This document shows positions 21,641 through 32,862 of a stretch of 46,944 nt of DNA, in pieces. The stretch comes from Mycobacterium sp. GTDB taxonomy: Bacteria; Actinomycetota; Actinomycetes; Mycobacteriales; Mycobacteriaceae. Under the pieces are notes generated by a model that did no database searches, was not told the DNA's origin, and worked only from the letters and a program-made list of their open reading frames with translations. The stretch is from assembly GCA_025966225.1 (NCBI GenBank), contig JAOPVI010000409.1:1-46944 (forward strand). Reading direction: 5' to 3'. Position 1 is the first letter of the stretch. Every line of letters starts with the position of its first letter. A program made the translations under genes and the position numbers.

Positions 21641-22333
21641 ATGCCCAATCGTAGCACTGACCACGAAGTGCTCGCCGTCGTCTTCCAAGTTCGGCAGCTC
21701 GCGACCCGAAACCCGCAGCTGAGCGTGCTGTTGTGGGAGCGCGCGATGGAGCCGGAACGTGGTGCATGGTCGCTGCCAGGCGGCCAGCTGCGTCACGACG
21801 AAGACATGACGAGTTCAGTTCGGCGTCAACTCGCCGAGAAGGTCGACCTGCGCCAGGTGACCCACCTCGAGCAGCTCGCGGTGTTCTCCGAACCGGAGCG
21901 GGTGCCCGGAGCGCGCGTGATCGCGTCGACGTTCCTTGGACTGTTGCCCTCCCCCGCCATCCCCGAGCTTCCGCCCGACACCCGCTGGCATCCGGTGGAC
22001 GCGTTGCCCCCGATGGCGTTCGACCACCGTCCGATGGTGATCAACGCCCACGCCCGGCTCGTCGCAAAGCTGTCGTACACCAACATCGGATTCGCTCTTG
22101 CACCAAAGGAATTCGCGCTCTCGACCTTGCGCGACATCTACAGTGCCGCCTTGGGGCACCCGGTCGACGCCACCAACCTGCAGCGCGTGCTCGCCCGTCG
22201 CGGCGTGATCATGCCGACCGGAACCACGGCCAGATCGGGTCGCAGCGGCGGCCGTCCGGCCGCGCTGTACCGATTCGCCGAGAACACCTACCGCGTCACC
22301 GACGAGTTCGCCGCGCTACGCCCGCCGACCTAA
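21641..22333 (+). CDS. nrtR: Nudix-related transcriptional regulator of NAD synthesis
   Basis: A 230-residue protein with an N-terminal Nudix-like domain and a C-terminal winged helix. The Nudix box region is GGQLRHDEDMTSS followed by RQLAEKV, where catalytic enzymes have REhxEE; both a Glu-to-Gln and a Glu-to-Lys change make hydrolysis unlikely and fit a sensor of ADP-ribose-type ligands, as known for NrtR. The C-terminal part (EFALSTLRDIYSAALGHP, RGVIMPTGTTARSG, GRPAALYRF) is the DNA-binding domain. Divergent from nadABC. ATG at 21641 (MPNRSTDHE) is preferred as leaderless start; ATG at 21629 is an alternative but lies in the operator. Confidence 0.88.
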   Translation: MPNRSTDHEVLAVVFQVRQLATRNPQLSVLLWERAMEPERGAWSLPGGQLRHDEDMTSSVRRQLAEKVDLRQVTHLEQLAVFSEPERVPGARVIASTFLGLLPSPAIPELPPDTRWHPVDALPPMAFDHRPMVINAHARLVAKLSYTNIGFALAPKEFALSTLRDIYSAALGHPVDATNLQRVLARRGVIMPTGTTARSGRSGGRPAALYRFAENTYRVTDEFAALRPPT

Positions 22334-22355
22334 CGTGACCCCAAATTGGTTTTTA

Positions 22356-22361
22356 AGGTTT
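22356..22361 (+). promoter_or_regulatory. Possible -10 element of the lipase gene
   Basis: TAAGGT lies in an AT-rich patch (AAATTGGTTTTTAAGGTTT, 22345-22363) that stands out in this GC-rich window, 20 bp before the ATG at 22382. No clear -35 is seen. Confidence 0.35.
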
Positions 22362-22381
22362 CGCTAAGAGACAATGCCGGG

Positions 22382-23734
22382 ATGGATGTTGGCAATGCGG
22401 CCATGTCGGCCGATCCCGAATGGATCGGCCAGGCGCCCCACGAGGAGTTGCGGCGCAAGTCACGGCCGGTATTGCCCCACGCTGATCCGTTCTATCCACC
22501 GCCCCCCGGGTTCGAGCATGCGCGGCCTGGCACGGTGCTGCGTTCCCGCGGCGTCGAACTGGCGTTCCTGGGCCTCGTCCCGCAGAAACTCGTAGCCACT
22601 CAGCTGCTCTACCGCACCACCGATCTCAACGGGTTGCCCCAGGCGACCGTCACGACGGTGATCGCTCCCACCGAACGCACCACCGAACGGCCCTGCCCGA
22701 TCGTGTCGTACCAGTGCGCGATCGACGCCGTCGCCGCGCGGTGCTTCCCGTCGTATGCGCTCCGACGCAGCGCCAAGGCGGTGGGGGCAGTCGCACAGTT
22801 CGAGTTCCTGCTCATGGCTGCGGCGCTTGCGGAGGGCTGGGCGGTTTCGGTGCCCGACCACGAAGGCCTCCAGGGCAGCTGGGGCGCGCCGTACGAGCCC
22901 GGCTACCACGTCCTAGACGGGCTGCGCGCAGCGCTGAACCACAAGCCGCTCAACCTCTCTCGCGAAGCGCCAGTGGGACTCTGGGGCTACTCCGGCGGTG
23001 GATTGGCGACCGCCTGGGCCGCCGAGGTACAAGCCGACTATGCGCCGGACCTCAACCTCGTCGGCGCGGTGCTCGGCTCACCGGTCGGCGACCTCGGACA
23101 CACCTTCCGCAGGCTCAACGGCACGTTGTTCTCCGGACTGCCCGCGATGGTCGTGGCGGCGCTCTCGCACGTCTACCCGGGGCTGGAACGGATCATCTCC
23201 GAGCACGCCACCGAGGACGGCAAGACGATGCTGAAGAGCATCGAGCAGATGACCACCGTGGAAGCCATGGTGCGGATGGTACGCAAGGACATGGACGACC
23301 TCGTCGACTGGCCGTTGCAGCAGATTCTCGACACACCAGAGGTGCAGCACGTCTTCGACAGCATCAAGCTCGGTACCAAGGCGCCAAGCATTCCCGTCCT
23401 CATCGTGCAGGCGGTACACGACGAGCTGATATCCGTCGAGGTAATCGACGAACTCGCCGCCGCATACATCGCCGGCGGAACCGACGTCACCTACCACCGC
23501 GACGCGCTGAGCGAGCACCTACTGCTGCATCCGCTGTCCGCGCCGATGACGCTGCGGTGGTTGCGCGATCGTTTCGCAGAACGGCCGCTCACCGATCACC
23601 TGGCGCGCACGAAGTGGCCGACGCTGCTCAATCCGTCGACCTACCGAGGGCTGCTGCGACTGGGTCTGATCACTGCGAAGGTGATGACGGGTCGACGGGT
23701 AGAGCGCCGGCCGCTGTCGGAACTGGATCAATAG
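22382..23734 (+). CDS. Secretory-lipase (LIP) family alpha/beta hydrolase
   Basis: A 450-residue esterase/lipase of the LIP family, placed as Rv1592c in M. tuberculosis. The nucleophile elbow is [17 protein letters not shown]; the acid is likely in [10 protein letters not shown] and the histidine in [39 protein letters not shown] is a strongly conserved stretch of the family. No clear signal peptide is visible from the ATG at 22382 ([11 protein letters not shown]); ATG at 22403 is another possible start. Its 3' end overlaps the convergent gene at 23670 by 65 bp. Substrate unknown; triacylglycerol or other ester hydrolysis is family inference. Confidence 0.87.
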   Translation: MDVGNAAMSADPEWIGQAPHEELRRKSRPVLPHADPFYPPPPGFEHARPGTVLRSRGVELAFLGLVPQKLVATQLLYRTTDLNGLPQATVTTVIAPTERTTERPCPIVSYQCAIDAVAARCFPSYALRRSAKAVGAVAQFEFLLMAAALAEGWAVSVPDHEGLQGSWGAPYEPGYHVLDGLRAALNHKPLNLSREAPVGLWGYSGGGLATAWAAEVQADYAPDLNLVGAVLGSPVGDLGHTFRRLNGTLFSGLPAMVVAALSHVYPGLERIISEHATEDGKTMLKSIEQMTTVEAMVRMVRKDMDDLVDWPLQQILDTPEVQHVFDSIKLGTKAPSIPVLIVQAVHDELISVEVIDELAAAYIAGGTDVTYHRDALSEHLLLHPLSAPMTLRWLRDRFAERPLTDHLARTKWPTLLNPSTYRGLLRLGLITAKVMTGRRVERRPLSELDQ

Positions 23735-24428
23735 CCCCGAAGAAGGTCGGCTCGATCGGCGGCCACGCACCGAGGTCGTCGCGCTTGGCCGAGAGCGCAC
23801 ATACTGCGTACACCAGGGCCGCGATCCCAGCCGGGAACAGGATCGTCGTCGCGATCTGCCAGGACGAGTGCCCGAAGAACACCCCTGGCGCCTCGAACAC
23901 GTAATGCACCCGATGTTCGGGAGATATCGGCGCCCCAGCGACGTCGACCGTTCCGTAGCGCCAGTGCACGAGCACCGCACCCACTCCAGCGGCCACCCCG
24001 GCAGCCGCAGTCAGCCCCAGCGACAAGGCGGCAACCATGAGCGGGCCGCGGTGGGGACGCCACTTCCACACCAGCACCGCCGACACCACCGCAAGTACGA
24101 ACAGGAAGCCCACCATCTCGAACGCGGCGATGAACAGGTGGTCGGCCTCGTCGCCGACGTATCCGCGCACCCGGTCACCGTCACGGGCCAAAGCGACGAC
24201 GGTCTGTACCGATGGCGCTAGCCACGCCCACATGGCGCCGACGAGCACCCCGGCAAGGGTCAGTCCGACGACGACGCGAACAGCGGCCGTCAGGTTCGAA
24301 ACATACGGTGAATCAAGGGCATTGGTTGGTGCGACAGGTGGAATCGGTGCGCCCGATTCTGTCGTCTGAGCTTCCGCAACGGTCGAATGCACTTCCGGCG
24401 CAGTCAATGCCTCGTCCGACGCGCTCAT
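23670..24428 (-). CDS. Four-helix membrane protein, DUF2567 type
   Basis: A 252-residue membrane protein corresponding in position to Rv1591. After a polar, Pro/Thr-rich N-terminus of ~50 residues come four hydrophobic segments: [60 protein letters not shown] and [20 protein letters not shown]. The loop between the third and fourth helices (~40 residues) contains [20 protein letters not shown]. Function unknown. The ATG at 24428 (MSASDEAL) is chosen because the frame upstream crosses the junction repeat and the bsaP gene. It is probably co-transcribed with bioB-bsaP. Confidence 0.82.
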   Translation of the reverse strand: MSASDEALTAPEVHSTVAEAQTTESGAPIPPVAPTNALDSPYVSNLTAAVRVVVGLTLAGVLVGAMWAWLAPSVQTVVALARDGDRVRGYVGDEADHLFIAAFEMVGFLFVLAVVSAVLVWKWRPHRGPLMVAALSLGLTAAAGVAAGVGAVLVHWRYGTVDVAGAPISPEHRVHYVFEAPGVFFGHSSWQIATTILFPAGIAALVYAVCALSAKRDDLGAWPPIEPTFFGAIDPVPTAAGALPVDPSSPSQ

Positions 24429-24435
24429 CGGCTCA

Positions 24436-24463
24436 CTCTGCTCTTCGCGCAAGCGCTCATCGC
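24436..24463 (-). repeat. Junction repeat, copy in the bsaP-DUF2567 gap
   Basis: On the minus strand GCGATGAGCGCTTGCGCGAA followed by GAGCAGAG starts at the bsaP stop (CGA TGA) and ends 7 bases before the next ATG, where AGCAGAG could serve as ribosome binding site. It is the cleanest copy of the element also found between hisF and hisI and, diverged, between trpC and trpB. Confidence 0.82.
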
Positions 24464-24657
24464 TTTTCCTCCAGGTCCTTCGAATCCAACTCGCCATGCC
24501 TCGAACACTTGGCTGCCCAACCGTCTGGGCGCACCTGGACGATCATCCTCCGGCCACACTCTGAGCAGAACCTGGGCGGCTCGAGGCCCAGCTGAGCCGC
24601 GGCCGGAACCACTCCGCCCGCGGGTTCGCCCGTATATACGTTGAACTTCGGATCCAT
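24457..24657 (-). CDS. bsaP: Biotin synthase auxiliary protein
   Basis: A 66-residue protein directly after bioB (2-bp gap), corresponding to Rv1590. It contains C31-S-E-C34 and a second pair C51-S-R-H54, a small metal- or cluster-binding arrangement. BsaP is known in mycobacteria as a small partner that keeps the auxiliary iron-sulphur cluster of BioB working; the Cys positions and location here match. ATG at 24657 ([12 protein letters not shown]). The stop lies in the junction repeat. Confidence 0.85.
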   Translation of the reverse strand: MDPKFNVYTGEPAGGVVPAAAQLGLEPPRFCSECGRRMIVQVRPDGWAAKCSRHGELDSKDLEEKR

Positions 24658-24659
24658 CG

Positions 24660-26299
<1,640 letters not shown>

Positions 26300-26303
26300 G
26301 GCG

Positions 26304-29051
26304 TCAGCTCCGATTGTCTGACACCCAGCGCCCAAGTTGCGCTCGGGAATGGATGCCAAGTTTGCGATACACCCGGGTCAGATTGAGGTCGACCGTCTTG
26401 GGGCTGATGAACATCTCGGCCGCGATCGCGCGGTTCGTCATTCCGGAGGCGGCGAGTTCGGCGACGCGTCGTTCCGACGGCGAAAGCTCGGCGACGCCAT
26501 CGTTCACCGTCAGCCGGGCGAGGTCGGCGCGCGCTCGCTCCGCCCACAGCGGCGTGTTCAGCCGCTCGAATGCTTCCAGCGCCTCCCGCAGCGTCGCCGA
26601 AGCCGCCTGCTTTCGGCGTTGCCTGCGTTGCAACTGTCCAAGCAACAACTGGGTCCTGGCCCGTTCGAAGGGCATGGGAATGCGGTCGTGCACGGCGATT
26701 GCCGCCTCTGCCGTTCGGACGGCCCCTGCGACGTCACCACGCGCGGCCAGCAATGTGCTTCTGCATCTGCCCGCCACGGACAACATCCACGGACGGTCGA
26801 GCCTGCTCCCGTTGCGCTCGATCAGGGCCGTGAGTCCTTCGGCCTCATCGAGCCGGCCCAGCCGGACCATGGCTTCGACCGCGTCGCTCACACCTGACGC
26901 GACGATGATCTCGGAGTAGTCGGGGTCTGCAAGTAGCCCGTCGATCACCGGCCGCAACTCCGTTAGCGCCGCCTCGTAGTTGCCGAGCGATACCTCGAGG
27001 AATCCGATGTTGGCCACCATCCACCCGTTCAGTTCGCGGCCCTCGCTTCGCTTCGAAGCATCGAGGGCGATACGAGCGGCATGGCGCGCCTCGTCCACCC
27101 GGCCTGCGTAGGCCGCGAGTGCCGACCGGACGGACAGTGCGCTGAAGAGCGAAACGTCACCGTCGAGGTGCGCCGCTCGTTCCATCATCTGGTCCGCGAT
27201 GCGATCGGCCGCGGGAAAATCGCCCAGCCACATCTCCACCATCGCGCGGTGGTAGCTGATGAAGATCCATTCGCTGTCCTCGCCGTTGTCGATCCGGCGA
27301 CGCTGGATGGCCCCGAGCTGCTCTTGCGCGGCGGCGAGCTCGCCGGTCCACGCCATCAACAGCGCGCGCTGCAGTTTCGGTTGGAAAGCCACCGGCGCGG
27401 GTGCCCGATCGTCGTGCAGCGCCAGCGCTCGGCTCAAGTTCGCATGGTCCACGCCACCACCGCACATGAAGTTCAGTACGACTCGAAGACCGAGCGCCTG
27501 GCTGAGCAGCGCCGGCTGGCCGATTCCCTCCGCATGCACGACTGCGCGATCCACGTACTGCATGGACTGCGCCTTTGCACCGGTGTTCATCAGTGCGTAG
27601 GACAGCGCCATCGACATGTGGATCGTCAGCGCCACGTCGCCCGATGCGTCTGGCAGGTAACGCTCCAGAAGGCTCGCGGACGAACCGAAGCCGTCGGCGT
27701 AGATGACGATGGTGGCCAGCAGGCTGGCCGCCCTGGCGCGCAGTTGTCCGGCTTTGAGGCGTTTCAGCGCAGCGTCGAGCAGCGCGCGCGCCCGCCCAGA
27801 ATTTCCGCTCTCGAAATGGTGTGCGGCCGAGCGGATCTCAAGCTCCGGGTCATCACCCCCGAGATTCACCGCGAGATCCAGCAATTCGGCCGCGGCGGCG
27901 GGCGCACCGCGGCTCCGCGCCATTGCAGCGGCACTGTCCAGGGCGTGCAGGGTCGTCTCGTCCGCACTCGTCGCGCCAAGCGCCAGGTGTCTGGCCCGCA
28001 ATTCGGGCTGGTCGACGAGGTCTGCCAGCCGACGGTGCATCACCCGGCGCGCCCCAGCAGGCGCGTTCCCATAGACCCAGCGCGCCAGAATCGGATGACT
28101 GTATCGGATGCTATTGCCGTCGATGCGGACGATGTCGTCGTCCTCGACCCGTTCCAGCAGTTCGACCGTTTCGTCGGTCGAACTGTCGATGGCACTCGCC
28201 ACCAGGCCGACCGTGGGCGCTGCGAGACAGGCGACGGCCAGCAATGCGGTCAGCGTGCCGGAGTCCAAGACTCCAATTCTGGCCTGTACCAGATCGGACA
28301 GGGTGTGGGGCAGCGCGAGGTCGCCCTCTGCCTGTCCCTCAGTGACCGACCGGCCCAATTCCTGTGCGTAGAAAGGGTTTCCGCCTGATATCTGGTGTAT
28401 ACGATTGATCTCGTGCCTGTCGAACCGGACGCGCAGCGAGCTGTGCAGCAGCTCGGCGACTTCACCTACGGTGAACGGCGGCAGTGTGATTCGACGTTGC
28501 GCTTCGGGATCGTGGACGTTCAGCCACGACGTGGTGTCACCACTTCCCCGTTCGGTGCGGAACGTCGCCAGTACGCCGATCCGACCGGCAAACCGTCGGG
28601 CCGCGAAGTCCAGAACGAACACCGACGACGGATCGAGCCACTGCGCGTCGTCAATGGCGACGACGACAGGCGTTCGCTCGGCGAGCGTCTCGATGATCGA
28701 GAGGAACGCCGCCGCGACCGCCCGCGGTTCGGTGGCCGGACCGTCGGCGCCTGCCCGCAGCAGCACTTGGTCGACGGCGCGAAGCTGGGGTTCGGGCAGA
28801 GCCGCCAACACTTCGGATTCCACGCCACCGAGTAGATCGGCCAGCGCCGTGTACGCGACTACGGATTCGGCTTGCGCAGGACGAGTGGTGAGCACGCGCA
28901 CACCACGCGCGCGCGCCATTTCGACGGCACGCAGGCACAGTGTCGTCTTGCCGATGCCCGGCTCCCCCTCGACGAGGAGGGCAGCCGGCACCCGGGCAGC
29001 CACATCCAGCAACCGGTCGACAGCCCGGACTGCCTCGGGCCTGTCGAGCAT
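26304..29051 (-). CDS. Large ATP-binding LuxR-family (LAL/MalT-like) regulator
   Basis: A 915-residue regulator. Walker A is GEPGIGKTT near residues 29-37, Walker B is VVVAIDDAQWLD, then a long helical repeat (TPR-like) region, and a C-terminal LuxR helix-turn-helix: LSPSERRVAELAASGMTNR with IAAEMFISPKTVDLNLTRVY. In this family an ATP-dependent switch controls DNA binding; the inducer is unknown. ATG at 29051 (MLDRPEAVRAV) is chosen; a TTG at 29132 would extend it into the upstream 2H gene. It lies inside the biotin block, but no BioQ-like or own operator is evident, so a role in biotin control is unproven. Confidence 0.85.
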   Translation of the reverse strand: MLDRPEAVRAVDRLLDVAARVPAALLVEGEPGIGKTTLCLRAVEMARARGVRVLTTRPAQAESVVAYTALADLLGGVESEVLAALPEPQLRAVDQVLLRAGADGPATEPRAVAAAFLSIIETLAERTPVVVAIDDAQWLDPSSVFVLDFAARRFAGRIGVLATFRTERGSGDTTSWLNVHDPEAQRRITLPPFTVGEVAELLHSSLRVRFDRHEINRIHQISGGNPFYAQELGRSVTEGQAEGDLALPHTLSDLVQARIGVLDSGTLTALLAVACLAAPTVGLVASAIDSSTDETVELLERVEDDDIVRIDGNSIRYSHPILARWVYGNAPAGARRVMHRRLADLVDQPELRARHLALGATSADETTLHALDSAAAMARSRGAPAAAAELLDLAVNLGGDDPELEIRSAAHHFESGNSGRARALLDAALKRLKAGQLRARAASLLATIVIYADGFGSSASLLERYLPDASGDVALTIHMSMALSYALMNTGAKAQSMQYVDRAVVHAEGIGQPALLSQALGLRVVLNFMCGGGVDHANLSRALALHDDRAPAPVAFQPKLQRALLMAWTGELAAAQEQLGAIQRRRIDNGEDSEWIFISYHRAMVEMWLGDFPAADRIADQMMERAAHLDGDVSLFSALSVRSALAAYAGRVDEARHAARIALDASKRSEGRELNGWMVANIGFLEVSLGNYEAALTELRPVIDGLLADPDYSEIIVASGVSDAVEAMVRLGRLDEAEGLTALIERNGSRLDRPWMLSVAGRCRSTLLAARGDVAGAVRTAEAAIAVHDRIPMPFERARTQLLLGQLQRRQRRKQAASATLREALEAFERLNTPLWAERARADLARLTVNDGVAELSPSERRVAELAASGMTNRAIAAEMFISPKTVDLNLTRVYRKLGIHSRAQLGRWVSDNRS

Positions 29052-29092
29052 CCCCGACACAGGCAGAAGAATCCCAGGTTTTCCCCTGGATG

Positions 29093-29614
29093 TCAGCAGA
29101 TGCGGTGCTCGACGCGGGAATTGCCATCCCAATGGCGCAGGCCAACGGCGGTGGCGTCGAGGTCGGAGACGACACCCGCTACCCCGAACACATCAGGTAG
29201 CCGCGCCGGATCGACGCGCCTGGCCAGCGTGACGTGGGCCGTCCATTCACCCGGCTCGGCGTGTGGCAACGACCCCGGTGTCATGTACGGCAGGCACAAC
29301 CGGTGGACGTCTGCGTGCAACGCGAGTAGTTCCGCTGACGGCACCACCAGCCGCACGAGGGTGAACGGTCCGCCGCCGAACAACATGGGCGCGCCGATCC
29401 GGCAGGCCAACGGCAGTCGGGAGAGCACCTGGCGCAGCACGTCGTCGACGTCGTCGGTCATCTGCTCGGAGACAACGAGCGTCACATGTGGGCGGTTGTT
29501 CGGCGACTTCGCGGCCGCCTGGCTGCGCACTCCGACGGCGCCAAGGTCGTCCCACAACTCGCGGATGCGTGTGTCGGTATCCGCATCGAAGACGAGCTCG
29601 ACGGAGTGCACCAC
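29093..29614 (-). CDS. 2H phosphoesterase / 2'-5' RNA ligase family protein
   Basis: A 173-residue protein with the two HxTx motifs that define the 2H superfamily: HVTLVV at ~residue 43 and HVTLAR at ~residue 128. Such proteins act on 2',3'-cyclic or 2'-5' phosphodiesters of RNA or nucleotides; the specific substrate is unknown. It starts one base after the bioD stop region (stop 29616-29618), with GTG codons at 29614 and 29611 as possible starts, so it is probably in the bioA-F-D transcript. Followed by the LuxR gene. Confidence 0.83.
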   Translation of the reverse strand: MVHSVELVFDADTDTRIRELWDDLGAVGVRSQAAAKSPNNRPHVTLVVSEQMTDDVDDVLRQVLSRLPLACRIGAPMLFGGGPFTLVRLVVPSAELLALHADVHRLCLPYMTPGSLPHAEPGEWTAHVTLARRVDPARLPDVFGVAGVVSDLDATAVGLRHWDGNSRVEHRIC

Positions 29615-29615
29615 G

Positions 29616-30296
29616 TCAGCCGGCCAGACTTGCCAGCCAGCATGGGTCGAACGCGGACGCGCTCATCGAGGCGAAGTCTTCAGCACTCAGTGCCCCCGCA
29701 CCCTCGGGCAAGACGGCGCGCACGTGATCCAGTCTGCCGAGCGCCTCGCGGTTGTCTCGCTCCGCGACGTCGGGCTCCTCGGGCCATGACCCGATCACCA
29801 GGCCTGCGGACGAAACACCCTTGGCGGCAAGCGCTTCGAGCGTGAGAGCGGTGTAGTTGAGAGTGCCCAGTTCGGGTCCGACGACGATGAGGACCTGGGC
29901 ATGCAAGTCGGCGGCGAGGTCACGCAGGGTGACCCCAGAAGCACCGAGTTCCACCAGCAGGCCCCCGGCACCTTCGACGAGGGTGAGCCGATCCGGGGTA
30001 TCCACCTCGCCGACGGCGGCCAACAGGTCGCCTCGGGTGGGCAAGGCCAACCCGGCGCGTCCCGCCGCCGCCACCGGGGCAAGTGGCTCCGGGTAGCGCC
30101 AGCCCCCGTGCAGGCTCTGCGCACCGGACAGTCGACCCACCTCGGCGAGATCGTCGTCACCGTCCGCGGTTCCGGTCTGAACGGGCTTGCACACTGCGAC
30201 GTCGAGGCCCGCCGAACGAGCAGCACCGGCCAGCGCGGCGGTTGCGATGGTCTTGCCGACACCCGTACCGGTGCCGGTGATCAGCAGAACGCTCAT
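29616..30296 (-). CDS. bioD: Dethiobiotin synthetase
   Basis: ATP-dependent carboxylation and ring closure of DAPA to dethiobiotin. The 226-residue protein has the P-loop GTGTGVGKT (8-16), VCKPVQTG and [11 protein letters not shown], all family signatures. The ATG at 30296 overlaps the bioF stop (ATATGAGC). Follows bioF in the order bioA-bioF-bioD. Confidence 0.96.
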   Translation of the reverse strand: MSVLLITGTGTGVGKTIATAALAGAARSAGLDVAVCKPVQTGTADGDDDLAEVGRLSGAQSLHGGWRYPEPLAPVAAAGRAGLALPTRGDLLAAVGEVDTPDRLTLVEGAGGLLVELGASGVTLRDLAADLHAQVLIVVGPELGTLNYTALTLEALAAKGVSSAGLVIGSWPEEPDVAERDNREALGRLDHVRAVLPEGAGALSAEDFASMSASAFDPCWLASLAG

Positions 30297-31441
30297 ATGC
30301 GTACGGTCGCGAGGACTTCCGTCAAAACCCCACGAGCAAGCCTCATTTCGTCGTCGGTCAACGATGCTCGTGCGGTCAGGCGCAGCCGTGAGGTACCCGC
30401 GGGCACCGTCGGCGGGCGGAAGCAGCCAACCCGGACCCCACGCTCGAGACACGCCACCGCCGCCCCGAATGCGACCTCGGGCTCGCCGAGGACCACCGAG
30501 ACGACAGCCGACTCTGGTCGCTCGTCGATTCCTGCGATGTGTGCAAGCTGTCGGGCATGGTCCAACACCGCCTGTGCACGCCACGGCTCCGCGCCGAGCA
30601 GGCGAAGCGCAGCCAAGGCCGCGCCCACCGCAGCAGGGGCCAGCCCGGTATCGAAGATGAACGGGCGCGCGGCGTCGATCAGGTGGTCGCGTACCACGTT
30701 CGGGCCGAGCACGACTCCGCCCTGGCTGCCCAACGCCTTCGACAACGTCGTCGTCATCACCACGTCGGCGGCTCCCCCGAGTCCGACTTCGTTGAGCAGA
30801 CCGCGGCCGCCGCTGCCGCGCACACCAAGCCCGTGCGCCTCGTCCACGATCAACAGCGCACCGTGTCTGCGGCACACGTCGTGCAGGGCGCGCAGCGGTG
30901 CCAGCGCGCCGTCTGTGCTGAACACCGATTCGGTCAGGACGACGGCGCGCTCCTGGGTGCGGCCGCGCAGCGCGGCCTCGATGGCGTGCACGTCGCGGTG
31001 CGGCGTCACCACCACCTTGGCCCGCGACAGCCTGCACGCGTCGACCAGCGAGGCATGCGTAAAGGCATCGGACACCAACAACGACCCCGCGCCAGACAGC
31101 GCGACGACCGCACCGAGATTCGCGGTGTAACCCGACGAGAACACCAGTGCCGACTCGGCCCCGACGAACTCGGCCAGTGCGGATTCGAAGCGCTCGTGCA
31201 ACTCGGTGTTGCCGGTGACCAGGCGCGACCCGGTCGACCCTGCGCCCCATATGCGCAGCGCGTCGACTCCGCCCTCGATGACGTCGGGGTGCTGCGAAAG
31301 ACCCAGGTAGTCGTTGGAGGCGAGGTCCAGTTCGGCACCGACGGGCGCGCGGGTGCGCAGCGAGCGCCGCAGTCCGGCTGCGCGTCGCTGCTGCTCGACG
31401 TCGTCGAGCCAGGCCAGCGGCGAGCTGACTGCGCGTGTCAC
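30293..31441 (-). CDS. bioF: 8-amino-7-oxononanoate synthase
   Basis: PLP enzyme condensing pimeloyl thioester with alanine. The 382-residue protein shows [55 protein letters not shown] and the PLP lysine in [14 protein letters not shown]. The GTG at 31441 lies 7 nt after AAGGAG and matches the family N-terminus ([10 protein letters not shown]); the open frame upstream to 31486 is part of the leader. A BioQ box and -10 lie in the gap to bioA, so bioF-bioD can be regulated apart from bioA. Confidence 0.96.
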   Translation of the reverse strand: MTRAVSSPLAWLDDVEQQRRAAGLRRSLRTRAPVGAELDLASNDYLGLSQHPDVIEGGVDALRIWGAGSTGSRLVTGNTELHERFESALAEFVGAESALVFSSGYTANLGAVVALSGAGSLLVSDAFTHASLVDACRLSRAKVVVTPHRDVHAIEAALRGRTQERAVVLTESVFSTDGALAPLRALHDVCRRHGALLIVDEAHGLGVRGSGGRGLLNEVGLGGAADVVMTTTLSKALGSQGGVVLGPNVVRDHLIDAARPFIFDTGLAPAAVGAALAALRLLGAEPWRAQAVLDHARQLAHIAGIDERPESAVVSVVLGEPEVAFGAAVACLERGVRVGCFRPPTVPAGTSRLRLTARASLTDDEMRLARGVLTEVLATVRI

Positions 31442-31470
31442 CAGGGGCTCCTTGCTCAACAATTGGACAC

Positions 31471-31484
31471 GTCGGTGAGCCGAC
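31471..31484 (-). promoter_or_regulatory. Short hairpin in the bioF leader
   Basis: GTCGG-TGAG-CCGAC, a perfect 5-bp stem with a 4-nt loop, lies between the BioQ box and the bioF ribosome binding site. It is flanked by two near-identical 11-mers, CAATTGGACAC (31460-31470) and CAATTGAACAC (31484-31494). Significance unknown. Confidence 0.3.
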
Positions 31485-31487
31485 AAT

Positions 31488-31505
31488 TGAACACCGTTCA
31501 GGTTA
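31488..31505. promoter_or_regulatory. BioQ box and -10 element of bioFD
   Basis: TGAACACCGTTCA at 31488-31500 is a perfect palindrome with 5-bp arms. On the minus strand a -10-like TAACCT (31505 to 31500) overlaps the box by one base, the same geometry as at bioB. The bioA stop codon (31498-31500) is inside the box, so the internal operator is embedded in the bioA-bioF junction. Confidence 0.82.
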
Positions 31506-32790
31506 GTGCATGCGCGACGGCGACCATCGCCGAGGTGAGCTGGTCGACCTCGTCGGACGTACAGATGTATGGCGGCATCGCGTAGACGAGGTTCCGAAAC
31601 GGGCGCAGCCAGACGCCGTGCCGCAACGCCGTCGTCGTCGCGATCCGGAGGTCGACCGGATGATCCAACTCAATGACGCCGATGGCGCCGAGTACGCGGA
31701 CATCTGTCACACCAGGCCTCGCACTCGCCGGAGCCAACCCGTCGCGCAGGCCACACTCGATCGCCGAAACCATTGCGCGCCAGTCCGACTCCATCAACAG
31801 TTCCACCGAAGCCACCGACACCGCACAGGCCAGCGCGTTGGCCATGAACGTCGGCCCGTGCATCAACGCACCAGGCTCGCCGGAGCTGATCGTGCGCGCG
31901 ATTTCGGCCGAACACAGCGTCGCCGCCAAGGTCAGATAGCCGCCCGTCAACGCCTTCCCGACGCACATGATGTCGGGGCTCACCCCCGCGTGGTCGGCCG
32001 CGAACAGCGTTCCGGTGCGGCCGAACCCCGTCGCGATCTCATCGAAGATCATCAGCACGTCGTGGCGTGAGCAGATGTCGCGCAGGTCGGTCAGATAGCG
32101 CGGGTCGTGGAACCGCATCCCGCCCGCGCCCTGCACCACGGGTTCGACGATGACGGCAGCTAGTTCGTCGGCGTGCTCGCCGAGTTGGCGCTCGAATGCG
32201 GCGATGTAGTCGGGGTCGTACTCGCGCGGCACCGCGGGCGCGAACACCTGCGGCACCAGGACGTCGGTCCAGATCGAATGCATTCCGCCGTCGGGGTCGC
32301 AGACGCTCATCGGAGTGAACGTGTCGCCGTGGTAGCCGCCGCGCCACGTCATCAGCCGGTGCTTGGCCGGCCTGCCGCGACTGCGTTGGTATTGCAGCGC
32401 CATCTTGACCGCCACCTCGACCGAAACAGACCCCGAGTCGCTGAAGAAGACCGTGTCCAAACCGTCCGGGGTGAGCTGGACCAGAAGCTGCGCCAGGCGC
32501 GCCGCAGGCTCGTGGGTCAGGCCGCCGAACATGACGTGGTTCATCGTGGCCAGTTGGTCGACCAGCGCGGCATCCAACATGGGATGACCGTGTCCGTGGA
32601 TCGCCGTCCACCACGAACTCATGGCATCGATGACCTCTACGTGCCTTCCGTCGTCGACGACGGTGATCGAGGCGCCCTTCGCCGCGACCGCGACGACCGG
32701 CTGCATCGTCTCGGCGCCGATCGTGCTGTACGGATGCCATACGTGCGCGGCGTCGATCGCACTGATCTGAGCGGGAGTCAACGCAGGCAC
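31498..32790 (-). CDS. bioA: Adenosylmethionine-8-amino-7-oxononanoate aminotransferase
   Basis: PLP transaminase that uses SAM as amino donor to make DAPA. The 430-residue protein has [40 protein letters not shown] and the PLP lysine in [14 protein letters not shown] start at 32790 ([12 protein letters not shown]). I see no BioQ-type palindrome upstream in 32791-32900, which suggests bioA is expressed separately from the BioQ-controlled bioFD. The stop codon is part of the BioQ box before bioF. Confidence 0.96.
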   Translation of the reverse strand: MPALTPAQISAIDAAHVWHPYSTIGAETMQPVVAVAAKGASITVVDDGRHVEVIDAMSSWWTAIHGHGHPMLDAALVDQLATMNHVMFGGLTHEPAARLAQLLVQLTPDGLDTVFFSDSGSVSVEVAVKMALQYQRSRGRPAKHRLMTWRGGYHGDTFTPMSVCDPDGGMHSIWTDVLVPQVFAPAVPREYDPDYIAAFERQLGEHADELAAVIVEPVVQGAGGMRFHDPRYLTDLRDICSRHDVLMIFDEIATGFGRTGTLFAADHAGVSPDIMCVGKALTGGYLTLAATLCSAEIARTISSGEPGALMHGPTFMANALACAVSVASVELLMESDWRAMVSAIECGLRDGLAPASARPGVTDVRVLGAIGVIELDHPVDLRIATTTALRHGVWLRPFRNLVYAMPPYICTSDEVDQLTSAMVAVAHALT

Positions 32791-32832
32791 CCGGTCATCA
32801 TCGCGTCGCTCGGCCGCTCATGGCAAAAGCCG

Positions 32833-32862
32833 CTGCTGCCCGTCGCGCAAGCGCTCACCGCC
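32833..32862 (-). repeat. Diverged copy of the junction repeat upstream of bioA
   Basis: On the minus strand GCGGTGAGCGCTTGCGCGAC followed by GGGCAGCAG resembles the intercistronic element. Unlike the others it lies in a divergent intergenic region (bioA and the acyltransferase gene), about 40 bp before the bioA start. It shares the GAGCGCTTGCGCGA core. Confidence 0.55.

Noticed and set aside
23670..23734. 65-bp tail-to-tail overlap of the lipase and membrane-protein genes as a sign of a wrong frame
   Set aside because: Both C-termini look natural and convergent overlaps of this size occur in compact genomes; I keep both genes.
27081..28388. Long open frame of 435 codons on the plus strand
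   Set aside because: It is entirely antisense to the LuxR-family gene, has no recognisable domain, and is typical shadow coding in high-GC DNA.
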